Origin: Chitinophagaceae bacterium
GTDB taxonomy: Bacteria > Bacteroidota > Bacteroidia > Chitinophagales > Chitinophagaceae
Reading direction: 5' to 3'
DNA: 64,000 nt
Assembly: GCA_019638595.1 (NCBI GenBank)
Contig: JAHBTJ010000022.1
Coordinates: forward strand, 50,125-114,124
The position numbers were made by a program, and so were the translations under genes. The notes under the pieces are model-generated. The model saw nothing but the letters and a program-made list of their open reading frames with translations. It searched no databases and was not told the DNA's origin. This document shows, piece after piece, positions 36,190 to 44,086 of this stretch (position 1 is the first letter of the stretch; the number at the start of each line of letters is the position of its first letter).

Positions 36190-37299
36190 ATGTCTAAATC
36201 CTATAGCCAGCTTAAGGCAATGTTCGCTATTACAAAGGCGGGGCTTATATCTATCTTCCGTAGTCCTTCGGCTGTTGCGTTCAGCTTTGCATTTCCATTG
36301 ATCTTTATACTGGTATTTGGCTTTTTGGGAGGGAGCGGGCGTGTTTCACTCAGGGCGGCATTTGCACCAGGTACCGATACCTCTGTTTACCTGTATAAAG
36401 CGATCAGCCATATACCAGGCATCAATATCGTGGACAAACCCGGAACGGAAATCAATGAAGACCTTGTAAAAGGAAGGCTTACCGCTGTTATTTCTATTCA
36501 AAAAAATACGGGGGCCGCATCGCCGGAGTATTTCATCAGGCTAAAAAGCTCCGAAGCCGTAAATCCTCAGAACATTGATGTGCTGCGATCCATACTTAAC
36601 TCCATTGTGAGTAACATTGACAAAAGAAAATTCCTTGATGCACCAACCGTTGCCGAAATCAGTAATGACGTTGAAAAAGTTCCCGGGCGTACATACCGTA
36701 CCATTGATTTTATATTGCCGGGGCAGCTTGGTTTTTCGCTGCTAAGCGCGGGCGTATTTGGAGTAGCCTTTTTATTCTTTAACCTGAGACAGCAACTGGT
36801 ATTAAAACGTTTTTTTGCAACGCCTGTCAGCCGTACGGGCATTGTGCTGGGCGAAGGGCTGAGCCGGGTTATATTCCAGTTGATCACCGCCGTTGTAATA
36901 TTGCTGGTAGGGTATTTCTTTTTTCATTTTACTTTAGTAAATGGCTGGCTAACCTTTTTTGAGCTGTTGGTGCTGAGCTTTATCGGACTGATCGTATTTA
37001 TGGCATTTGGATTTGTTGTGAGCGGCATTGCAAAAAGCGAAAGCACCATACCGCCGCTGGCAAATATTGTAACGTTGCCGCAGTTCCTGCTGGCCGGTAC
37101 CTTTTTCCCGATTGATAATTTTCCCAACTGGTTACAACCTTTTTGCAAAATATTACCGCTTACACATTTGAACGATGCCATGCGGAATGTTGCTTTTGAA
37201 GGCGCTCATTTAACGGATTGCGGTAAACAAATCGCTATCCTTGCGGCATGGTCTGTTGTTGGATATGCGCTGGCGGTAAAAGTGTTCAGGTGGGAATAG
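36190..37299 (+). CDS. ABC-2 type transporter permease
   Basis: This 369-residue inner-membrane protein has the ABC-2 permease layout: one N-terminal helix (about 25-47), a large extracytoplasmic domain (about 50-175), and five further helices in the C-terminal half. PQFLLAGTFFPIDNFP near residue 297 is the characteristic segment before the last helix. Such proteins export drugs, lipids or polysaccharide with a separate ATPase. No ABC ATPase gene is adjacent in this window, so its partner must be encoded elsewhere. It has its own promoter core. Confidence 0.88.
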   Translation: MSKSYSQLKAMFAITKAGLISIFRSPSAVAFSFAFPLIFILVFGFLGGSGRVSLRAAFAPGTDTSVYLYKAISHIPGINIVDKPGTEINEDLVKGRLTAVISIQKNTGAASPEYFIRLKSSEAVNPQNIDVLRSILNSIVSNIDKRKFLDAPTVAEISNDVEKVPGRTYRTIDFILPGQLGFSLLSAGVFGVAFLFFNLRQQLVLKRFFATPVSRTGIVLGEGLSRVIFQLITAVVILLVGYFFFHFTLVNGWLTFFELLVLSFIGLIVFMAFGFVVSGIAKSESTIPPLANIVTLPQFLLAGTFFPIDNFPNWLQPFCKILPLTHLNDAMRNVAFEGAHLTDCGKQIAILAAWSVVGYALAVKVFRWE

Positions 37300-37303
37300 A
37301 AGA

Positions 37304-37408
37304 GGATTTTGGATTTCTGATTGGTTGATTTCAGCTATCAGCTATGGGCTATGAGAAAACAAACTACAAACCCGAAACTATAAACCCGAAACCTGCAACT
37401 TGTAACCT
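37304..37408. repeat. Heptanucleotide array, permease to SRPBCC-like gene
   Basis: Fifteen 7-nt words in unbroken phase: GGATTTT, GGATTTC, then CAGCTAT twice and GGGCTAT, then CAAACTA, CAAACCC, GAAACTA, TAAACCC, then GCAACTT and GTAACCT. It starts 4 nt after the permease stop and ends 6 nt before the next start codon. The stretch CCTGCAACTTGTAACCTG is identical to one in the array at 42601-42733. Confidence 0.87.
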
Positions 37409-37414
37409 GATATT

Positions 37415-37960
37415 ATGCTTCGTTTTTTTAAACAGATACTGATAGCTTTTTTTGTATTTGGACTTATTATTTTCCTTATTTCGTTGTTGTTGCCTTCAGT
37501 TGTGCAGGTTTCGAAATCGGTGCTGGTGAACGTGCCTAAAGACAGTATTACCGCTACTTTATTGCGTATTGAAGACTGGAAAAAATGGAGCCCCTTTTTA
37601 CAGGATAGTGCTCTTCAATATAATATAGTATCAGGATCAAAAGCCAATTGGCAGGCGGCAGATGGTACTGTTAATTCAATAGCATTAAATAAATATGGCA
37701 GTGATAGCATCCTGGCTGTTATACATTCAGGCGATAAAGTTGTTTTCAACAGCGGCTTTACCGTTAAATCGTCTGCCGACAATAAGAATGTGAGTAAGGT
37801 AGAATGGTGGATGATAGAAGAGCTAAAATGGTATCCCTGGGAAAAATTTTACGGGCTTTTTTCCGAGAGCTTCAAGGAAACCTATGTTGAAAACAGCCTT
37901 GAAATGTTCCGGCGCTACGCGGAAGCACGATTTTCCCCACACATGTTATCTCCCGAATAA
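37415..37960 (+). CDS. SRPBCC/polyketide cyclase-like membrane-anchored protein
   Basis: This 181-residue protein has one N-terminal membrane helix (about 7-28) followed by a domain resembling the START/SRPBCC (Bet v 1) fold: the opening VSKSVLVNVPKDSITATLLR and a later WEKFYGLFSESFKETYVE are typical of the Bacteroidota members. These bind hydrophobic ligands, but the function here is unknown. The leader is a heptanucleotide array, so its promoter is not obvious. A terminator-like hairpin follows at 38019. Confidence 0.7.
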   Translation: MLRFFKQILIAFFVFGLIIFLISLLLPSVVQVSKSVLVNVPKDSITATLLRIEDWKKWSPFLQDSALQYNIVSGSKANWQAADGTVNSIALNKYGSDSILAVIHSGDKVVFNSGFTVKSSADNKNVSKVEWWMIEELKWYPWEKFYGLFSESFKETYVENSLEMFRRYAEARFSPHMLSPE

Positions 37961-38018
37961 GAGGAACGTTTTGCCAGGATCGTGCCTTTATATGATATAG
38001 ATACCAGTATTTTCAATA

Positions 38019-38041
38019 CAGTCTACCTGTTTTGTAGACTG
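38019..38041 (+). terminator. Terminator after the SRPBCC-like gene
   Basis: CAGTCTAC and GTAGACTG form an 8-bp stem with a 7-nt loop, followed by an A+T-rich tract (AATATTTTATATTT). It lies about 60 nt after the stop codon. Confidence 0.65.
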
Positions 38042-38620
38042 AATATTTTATATTTACAGCTTTAAAATGGTGAGGATGTATTTAAAATTGCTTGAGCAGT
38101 TGGCCTGCAAACATAGGATATACCAGGGGCGGTGAGCGTACGGGTTGTTTGTAAACCTGAATTATTGAAAGTTACAAAATCATCAACCCCTTGCGCGTCA
38201 TGGCGATACCGCCGCAGTCTTTGCTTCGGCTCGAAACAAATGTAATTGGCGGGAGAAGCCATCCTCGCAGTAGATGAAGCGGTACTCTCCTGACTGCGAG
38301 GACTGCTTCACCACATTGGTAACCTCTCTCTATAAAGCGTTCTACACGTGGTTCGCAGGGGCGGTGCTGAAGTGTTTTGTTTTTGTAACCGGCGTTTGCC
38401 GCATGAAGGGATATATATATAATAATTGTCGCTGGCTGAGTTACCAATTAGGCGGCGCCTCCATCATTGAGCCGTGACAAGTTGCATTTGCTTGTTACAG
38501 CTTTCTGATTTGTAAGTATCCTAAGTCGGCTAAGCGGCGAAGAAGCAATTTAGTTTTATTCTATGATGCCGGGTACCTTGCTCATTGCCTATCTTTACCA
38601 ATAAAGTAATACTTATTATC
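38042..38620. other. Gene-free spacer upstream of sulfatase
   Basis: This 579-nt stretch holds the 109-bp dispersed repeat at 38210-38319. No coding region was accepted in it: short frames are present on both strands but lack family features. The sequence TATCTTTA at 38590-38597 just before the sulfatase start is one base from a TAnnTTTG core. Confidence 0.6.
38210..38319. repeat. 109-bp dispersed repeat, copy 1
   Basis: This stretch matches 55351-55459 in reverse orientation with about eight mismatches by manual comparison, about 93 percent identity. Internal words include TGTAATTGGCGGGAGAAGCC. The unit has local inverted pieces but no terminal repeats of an insertion sequence and no transposase. 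Confidence 0.85.
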
Positions 38621-40162
38621 ATGAACAGATTATTATTCGTATTAACTGGTACATGTTTATTGCTAACATTCTATACTGTGAATGTGGCTGCACAGAACAC
38701 TGCCAGGCGTCCGAATATTGTTTTTATTTTTTCGGATGATCATGCTTATCAGGCGATCAGCGCTTACGGGAACAAGCTGGTGCAAACACCCAATATAGAT
38801 AGGATAGCCAGAGAGGGCGCATTGTTTAAAAATACGTTCATCACCAATTCTATCTGCGGCCCCAGCAGGGCTTGCTTGTTAACAGGAAAGTACAGCCACA
38901 TTAACGGCTATAAATTAAATGAAAGAAAGTTTGATGACAGCCAGCAGGTATTTCCCGAATTGCTGCAGCAGGCCGGCTATCAAACCGCCTGGGTTGGCAA
39001 GCTGCACCTGGGTTCTGTTCCCAAAGGACTGGACTACTGGAATATTTTACCCGGCCAGGGGCATTACTATAATCCTGATTTTATTAAAACCGGTTACGAT
39101 ACCAGCCGCATTACAGGATATGTTACAGATATCATTACCGATTTTTCCATTGACTGGATCAACCAAAGAGATACTTCCAAACCCTTTTTTCTTGTGATCG
39201 GGCAAAAAGCCACACACCGCGAATGGCTGCCGGCACTTGAAGACCTGGGCGCTTACGATGATATTGACTTTCCTGTTCCTTCTACCTTTTATGATGATTA
39301 TAAAGGGCGGTTAGCTGCTCAAAAACAGGATATGACCATTGATAAAACCATGACGTTGGCAATGGATCTGAAGGTGCACGTTAATTATGAAAAGGCCAGG
39401 GATTACAGCAGGATGAATCCCGAACAGAAAAAAATATTTTATGATTATTATGAAAACAAGATCAGTAAAGAATTTGACGAAAAAAAATTGACAGGCGATG
39501 CTTTAGCCCGGTGGAAATACCAGCGTTACCTGAAAGATTATCTTTCTACCGCAAAATCGCTGGACAGGAATATTGGCCGCGTGCTGGATTATCTTGACAA
39601 AAACGGGATGGCTGAAAATACCATTGTGGTATACGCTTCCGACCAGGGATTTTATATGGGGGAACATGGCTGGTTCGACAAACGGTTCATGTATGAAGAA
39701 TCGTTGAGAACAGCATTTGTTATGCGTTATCCGGGAGTGGTTAAGCCGGGTACGGTTATCAGCCAGTTTGCCCTGGGCATAGATTGGGCGCCTACCATAC
39801 TGGATGTAGCGAAGGTAAAGATCCCCGGTGCTATACAGGGTAAGTCGTTATTACCTTTATTAGAAGCCGGGAACAAAAATATTACGTGGCGAAAGAACAT
39901 GTACTATCATTATTATGAATTTCCCGAGCCTCATCATGTATATCCCCATTTTGGTATCCGTACCGAAAAGTATAAGCTGATACGGTTCTATGGCGGTGCT
40001 GATTCGTGGGAGCTGTTTGATTTAGCGAAAGATCCCGGTGAGCTTAACAATATATATGGCGACGAAAAGAATGAAAAAATAGTAGCTGCATTGAAGACCG
40101 ATCTGCGAAAATTGATCGTGGAATATAAAGATGAAGAAGCGTTGCAATTATTGGAGAACTAG
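38621..40162 (+). CDS. Exported sulfatase, S1 family
   Basis: This 513-residue exported sulfatase has a signal peptide ending near AAQ (residue 25), the metal-binding FSDDHAYQA (about 37-45) and the signature CGPSRACLLTGKY with Cys79 as the residue to become formylglycine. GKLHLG and ASDQGFYMGEHGWFDKR are further conserved blocks; the latter is typical of the iduronate-2-sulfatase/N-sulfoglucosamine-like group, though the substrate is not proven. The ATG at 38621 replaces a TTG 36 nt earlier. Ten nt after its stop begins a formylglycine-generating enzyme gene, a natural partner. Confidence 0.93.
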   Translation: MNRLLFVLTGTCLLLTFYTVNVAAQNTARRPNIVFIFSDDHAYQAISAYGNKLVQTPNIDRIAREGALFKNTFITNSICGPSRACLLTGKYSHINGYKLNERKFDDSQQVFPELLQQAGYQTAWVGKLHLGSVPKGLDYWNILPGQGHYYNPDFIKTGYDTSRITGYVTDIITDFSIDWINQRDTSKPFFLVIGQKATHREWLPALEDLGAYDDIDFPVPSTFYDDYKGRLAAQKQDMTIDKTMTLAMDLKVHVNYEKARDYSRMNPEQKKIFYDYYENKISKEFDEKKLTGDALARWKYQRYLKDYLSTAKSLDRNIGRVLDYLDKNGMAENTIVVYASDQGFYMGEHGWFDKRFMYEESLRTAFVMRYPGVVKPGTVISQFALGIDWAPTILDVAKVKIPGAIQGKSLLPLLEAGNKNITWRKNMYYHYYEFPEPHHVYPHFGIRTEKYKLIRFYGGADSWELFDLAKDPGELNNIYGDEKNEKIVAALKTDLRKLIVEYKDEEALQLLEN

Positions 40163-40172
40163 CGTATTTGTT

Positions 40173-41282
40173 ATGAAGAGAAAAAAGAGGTTTATACATA
40201 TAGGAAAGATATCCGTTGTTGTAATGATGGGGGCATTCAGTTGTAACCAGCAGCCAAAGGAAGTTTCTGCAGCGGCTGAAGCCGATAGTCTTGCCAATAA
40301 AGCTGCATGTTGTGTGGCGCCACCTTCCAGGCTGGCAGTGTTTACGCAGGCCGATTCATCTGCCAGTCATGGGAAAGATACGGTTACAATGTTATGGATA
40401 CCCGGGGGCACTTTTCAAATGGGGAGCGAGGATTTCCCCGATGCGATACCGGTACATAAAGTTACAGTTTCAGGCTTTTGGATGGATGAGCATGAAGTAA
40501 CCAACAACCAGTTTGCCGCTTTTGTAAAAGCCACCGGGTATAAAACGGTAGCGGAACGCCCGTTGAATCCTGCGGATTTTCCGGGTGTGCCTGCCGACAA
40601 ATTAGTGCCAGGCTCCGCGGTATTTACACCTCCCGCGCATAAGGTAAGTCTTGATAACCCGTTACAGTGGTGGCAATATGTAAATCATGCCAGTTGGAGC
40701 CATCCCGAAGGTCCTTCCAGCTCTATTGAAAAAAAAGGCAATGAACCCGTGGTTCATGTTAGTTATGAAGATGCGGCTGCCTATGCGAAATGGGCAGGCA
40801 AGCGGTTACCTACCGAAGCGGAATGGGAATTTGCCGCGAGGGGAGGAAAGCAGCACAACCGGTACTACTGGGGCGAAGCATTAAAACCCGGGGGCAAATG
40901 GCCGGCGAATATTTTCCAGGGTAGTTTTCCCGAAGGAAATACCAGCGAAGACGGGTATATGGGAATAGCGCCGGTTAAAAAATTCCCTCCTAACAGCTAT
41001 GGCTTATACGATATGGATGGTAATGTTTGGGAATGGTGCCAGGATTATTACCGTCCCGATTATTATAAAAACAGTCCCTCGCAAAACCCAACAGGCCCGG
41101 CCGATAGCTATGACCCTGATGAGCCGGGCACAGTTAAGCGCGTACAAAGAGGAGGCTCGTTTTTATGCAGCGACCAGTATTGCATTCGTTACCGGGCAGG
41201 CAGCCGTGGCAAGGGAGAAGTTAGCAGCGGCAGCAATAACCTGGGGTTCAGGTGCGTAAAAGATGCCGGCGATAAGCAGTAA
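40173..41282 (+). CDS. Exported formylglycine-generating enzyme (SUMF1-type)
   Basis: This 369-residue protein oxidises the active-site cysteine of sulfatases to formylglycine if it is a true FGE. The mature part (from about residue 70) follows the SUMF1 fold with WIPGGTFQMGS, DEHEVTNNQFAAFV, LPTEAEWEFAARGG, NVWEWC and the core RGGSFLCSDQYCIRYR. Cys332 and Cys337 match the two catalytic, copper-binding cysteines of human FGE (336 and 341), and the NLGFRC ending is kept. Many FGE-fold proteins such as GldK/GldJ lack them. The start at 40173 gives a signal peptide with a possible lipidated Cys24 (AFSC is not an ideal lipobox). An upstream ATG at 40131 overlaps the sulfatase and is less likely. 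Confidence 0.88.
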   Translation: MKRKKRFIHIGKISVVVMMGAFSCNQQPKEVSAAAEADSLANKAACCVAPPSRLAVFTQADSSASHGKDTVTMLWIPGGTFQMGSEDFPDAIPVHKVTVSGFWMDEHEVTNNQFAAFVKATGYKTVAERPLNPADFPGVPADKLVPGSAVFTPPAHKVSLDNPLQWWQYVNHASWSHPEGPSSSIEKKGNEPVVHVSYEDAAAYAKWAGKRLPTEAEWEFAARGGKQHNRYYWGEALKPGGKWPANIFQGSFPEGNTSEDGYMGIAPVKKFPPNSYGLYDMDGNVWEWCQDYYRPDYYKNSPSQNPTGPADSYDPDEPGTVKRVQRGGSFLCSDQYCIRYRAGSRGKGEVSSGSNNLGFRCVKDAGDKQ

Positions 41283-41326
41283 GTGGCAAATAATGCAGTT
41301 ACAGTTTTAAAACGGATCTGCCGTTA

Positions 41327-42133
41327 TTACGCCCGGTTTTCTTTTTCCTGTGAAACTACCATTACCTTAGGATCCTGGTCTTCTGCGCGGATGATTGCAG
41401 CAGCGGGTTTAAGTTGTATCAGCTTTACAGAATGCAGCCCGCGCATTATAAAAAATGTAAGATCAAACTCAAACCATCGCATAGCGAAGTTGGCCTTGTC
41501 TTTAGCATAATGATGATTGTTTTGGAACAGCTCTCCCATCAGCAATATACCCCAGGGAGATGAATTTTTTGAATGGTCGCCGTTATTGTAATTGCTGTAC
41601 CCGTATTTATGACCGCACCAGTTTACAATGGCTCCCTGCACCGGGCCTATAAAAAAGTGGATGGGCAGTAACAGGAACCACCAGGCATTGGGTGCGAAAA
41701 TGATATACACCATTGTATACAGTAAGGCAAATGCCAGGCGTGTAACCATGTGGTGTCCTACCTTGTCAAGTTTTTTCCATACAGGAAGATACTCCGCGGT
41801 AAATTGCGGATCAGGAATATTTTTGCCGGTATTAAAGCTGCTGTATATTTTGGCGGTATGCCACATCATTTGCCAGATGTCTTTAAAAAAATGAGGAGAG
41901 TGAGGATCTTTTTCACTGTCGCTGTAGGTATGGTGCATCCTGTGCATTACGGCATATGCCCGCGGCACCAGGAACGACGAACCCTGCGTTAACCAGGTAA
42001 GGAAATAAATAATTTTTTCACCTCTTTTACTGGTGGTATACATTTGATGAGAGGCAAACCTGTGAAGGAAGAAAGAATGAAAAAAGAGCGATAAAAACCA
42101 ATGCGCTAAGAAAAAGCCTAATATTACGTACAT
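41327..42133 (-). CDS. Acyl-CoA/fatty acid desaturase
   Basis: This 268-residue membrane-bound desaturase introduces a double bond into acyl chains. It carries the three histidine boxes HRFASH (near 23), HRMHH and NNHHYAKD, with about four membrane segments. It is of the delta-9 type by overall layout, but position of desaturation is not shown. The ATG at 42133 (MYVILGFFLAHW) is chosen: a further in-frame start at 42190 would include the predicted promoter core at 42158-42165. The C-terminal end is convergent with the FGE gene. Confidence 0.88.
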   Translation of the reverse strand: MYVILGFFLAHWFLSLFFHSFFLHRFASHQMYTTSKRGEKIIYFLTWLTQGSSFLVPRAYAVMHRMHHTYSDSEKDPHSPHFFKDIWQMMWHTAKIYSSFNTGKNIPDPQFTAEYLPVWKKLDKVGHHMVTRLAFALLYTMVYIIFAPNAWWFLLLPIHFFIGPVQGAIVNWCGHKYGYSNYNNGDHSKNSSPWGILLMGELFQNNHHYAKDKANFAMRWFEFDLTFFIMRGLHSVKLIQLKPAAAIIRAEDQDPKVMVVSQEKENRA

Positions 42134-42157
42134 ACTGATTCGTTCTGATAAAAAACG

Positions 42158-42165
42158 CAAAGATA
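42158..42165 (-). promoter_or_regulatory. Promoter core of the desaturase gene
   Basis: TATCTTTG on the minus strand matches TAnnTTTG, 25 nt upstream of the desaturase ATG at 42133. Confidence 0.5.
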
Positions 42166-42238
42166 CCGCACAATCCTTGTATATCGTCAATTAATAATCG
42201 TTACGGCATTTAGTTTCGCGTAAAATGTTTCTGCCTGT

Positions 42239-42598
42239 TTACATTTTCTTTTCCAGGAACTGTTTCAGCACTACCGCGTTATTATGATCCGGATCTTTTG
42301 CCGCATACAGCAGCGTGATGTGTTTCTGTTTCAGGAGCTCGTTTATAAACCTGTTCACCGCATCCTCGTTGGCTTTTAATTCTGCGGTATAGCGTTTCCT
42401 GAATTCGGGCCACAATTCAACCGTATGGTCAAACCATTTTCTCAATGCTGCGGAGGGAGCAATATCTTTGATCCATTCGTCCAGCGAAGCTTTTTCTTTG
42501 GTGAGTCCCCTGGGCCAGAGCCTGTCCACCAGTACCCTGTAACCATCGGTACTCAGCGGCTCATCGTACACCCTGCGGATGATCATAACAGGTTTCAT
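42239..42598 (-). CDS. DUF488 family protein
   Basis: This 119-residue cytoplasmic protein belongs to DUF488. It shows the family features DRLWPRGLTKEKASLDEW (about 25-42), a WFDH segment near 56, and ITLLYAAKDPDHNNA towards the end. The function of the family is not established. The 5' leader is the heptanucleotide array at 42601-42733, which reaches to within two bases of its start codon. Confidence 0.88.
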   Translation of the reverse strand: MKPVMIIRRVYDEPLSTDGYRVLVDRLWPRGLTKEKASLDEWIKDIAPSAALRKWFDHTVELWPEFRKRYTAELKANEDAVNRFINELLKQKHITLLYAAKDPDHNNAVVLKQFLEKKM

Positions 42599-42600
42599 AC

Positions 42601-42733
42601 GTTTATAGTTTTTGGTTTGAAGTTTTGTGTTTTCTTAACTATAAACTATAAACCCGAAACTACAAACTTCAAATCCGTCACTCCCCTGCAACTTGTAACC
42701 TGTAATCCTGCTGACCGCTGATAGCTGACAGCT
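42601..42733. repeat. Heptanucleotide array, fba to DUF488 spacer (best example)
   Basis: Nineteen 7-nt words run without any phase slip. They show GTTTATA, GTTTTTG, GTTTGAA, GTTTTGT, GTTTTCT; then AAACTAT, AAACCCG, AAACTAC, AAACTTC; then CCTGCAA, CTTGTAA, CCTGTAA; then GACCGCT, GATAGCT, GACAGCT. The first block and the second are partly complementary and could pair. The array fills the spacer between the fba stop (42739) and the DUF488 start (42598). Confidence 0.9.
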
Positions 42734-42738
42734 TCTCA

Positions 42739-43806
42739 CTACGCATTCCGGTTGATACAGTTCAGGTCGTCAAAAGCAATCTCCAGTCTTTTGATGAAAG
42801 ATTCTTCGCCTTTGCGCAACCAAACCCTCGGGTCATAATATTTTTTATTGGGCTTGTCTTCTCCTTCCGGGTTGCCCAGTTGCCCCTGCAGGTAACCTTC
42901 ATTCTTTTTATAATATCCCAGCACACCTTCCCAGAAAGCCCATTGCAGGTCTGTATCAATATTCATTTTGATGGCGCCATAACCAATAGCTTCCCTTATT
43001 TGATGCTGGGGGGATCCGCTACCACCGTGAAATACAAAATAAACCGGTTTGGCTGCGGTTTTTAATTCCTTTTCTATATACAATTGGCTATTGTTCAGTA
43101 TTTCCGGACGAAGTTCCACATTGCCCGGTTTGTAAACACCATGTACATTGCCGAACGCGGCAGCTATAGTAAACAATTTACCAACTTTACTCAATTCCGT
43201 ATAGGCATAGGCAACGTGCTGCGGCTGGGTATACAATTTGTCATTTTCAACATCGCTGTTGTCCACCCCGTCTTCTTCGCCGCCGGTAACGCCCAGCTCA
43301 ATTTCAATACCCATACCCAAAGGCTGCATACGTTTAAAAAATGCAACGGAAGTTTGGATATTCTCTTCAATAGGCTCTTCACTCAGGTCGAGCATGTGAG
43401 AGCTGAAAAGCGGCTGACCCTTTTCTTTGAAATACTGCTCACCCGCGTCAATCAGGCCACTTACCCAGGGCAGCCATTTTTTAGCGGCATGATCGGTATG
43501 TAAAACAACCGGTACGCCATAGTATTTAGCTACATTATGTGTATGCAATGCGCCCGAAACGCCGCCTGAAATGTTAGCCTGTAGATTTTCATTAGGCATT
43601 CCTTTACCGGCAATGAACTGTGCTCCCCCGTTTGAAAACTGAATGATGACAGGGGAATTTACTTTTGCTGCTGTTTCCAGGGTAGCATTGATCGTATCTG
43701 TACCTATAGTATTTACAGCAGGTAATGCAAATTTATTTTCTTTAGCGTCTTTGTACAATGCTTCCAGTTCTTCGCCGAACAGTACGCCTGCTTTATATTT
43801 TTTCAT
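42739..43806 (-). CDS. fbaA: Class II fructose-bisphosphate aldolase
   Basis: This 355-residue zinc enzyme cleaves fructose 1,6-bisphosphate to glyceraldehyde 3-phosphate and dihydroxyacetone phosphate in glycolysis, and the reverse in gluconeogenesis. It is of the class IIA (E. coli FbaA) type, with the zinc ligand and Asp in VVLHTDHAAKKWLPW near 109-123, ELGVTGGEEDGVD near 174, and VFHGGSGS near 260. A promoter core lies about 60 nt upstream. The usual length is about 355-360, so the gene is intact. Confidence 0.96.
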   Translation of the reverse strand: MKKYKAGVLFGEELEALYKDAKENKFALPAVNTIGTDTINATLETAAKVNSPVIIQFSNGGAQFIAGKGMPNENLQANISGGVSGALHTHNVAKYYGVPVVLHTDHAAKKWLPWVSGLIDAGEQYFKEKGQPLFSSHMLDLSEEPIEENIQTSVAFFKRMQPLGMGIEIELGVTGGEEDGVDNSDVENDKLYTQPQHVAYAYTELSKVGKLFTIAAAFGNVHGVYKPGNVELRPEILNNSQLYIEKELKTAAKPVYFVFHGGSGSPQHQIREAIGYGAIKMNIDTDLQWAFWEGVLGYYKKNEGYLQGQLGNPEGEDKPNKKYYDPRVWLRKGEESFIKRLEIAFDDLNCINRNA

Positions 43807-43864
43807 ATTGTGATGTAGTTAGTTTAAGAATGTTACGTGTTAAAAACAACTTTTTTGAGCGCTG

Positions 43865-43872
43865 CAAAGATA
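43865..43872 (-). promoter_or_regulatory. Promoter core of fba
   Basis: TATCTTTG on the minus strand matches TAnnTTTG, about 60 nt upstream of the fba ATG at 43806. Confidence 0.5.
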
Positions 43873-44086
43873 CTACACTTCGCTCTTTTATAAAATTTCT
43901 TCTAAATTCAGTTTCAATACCTGTTTTTTGCTTTATCGTGCTTTTAATTTCATATACCAACCAAACAACATATAATTATCGTATTATTATGAACGTTAAC
44001 TTCGTGTATACGTGAAAAATATTTTGACTTTCAGTCAACATTTTGCACATAATCATTGTCCTATAAAATACATAAACTAAACTGAT

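Noticed and set aside
38172-38477. Short overlapping open frames in the 38.2-38.5 kb spacer that include a peptide with LHLLRGWLLPPITF
   Set aside because: The frames lie on both strands across the 109-bp repeat. The same peptide appears in the repeat copy at 55.4 kb as a result of the nucleotide repeat, and no start, codon or family signal supports a protein.
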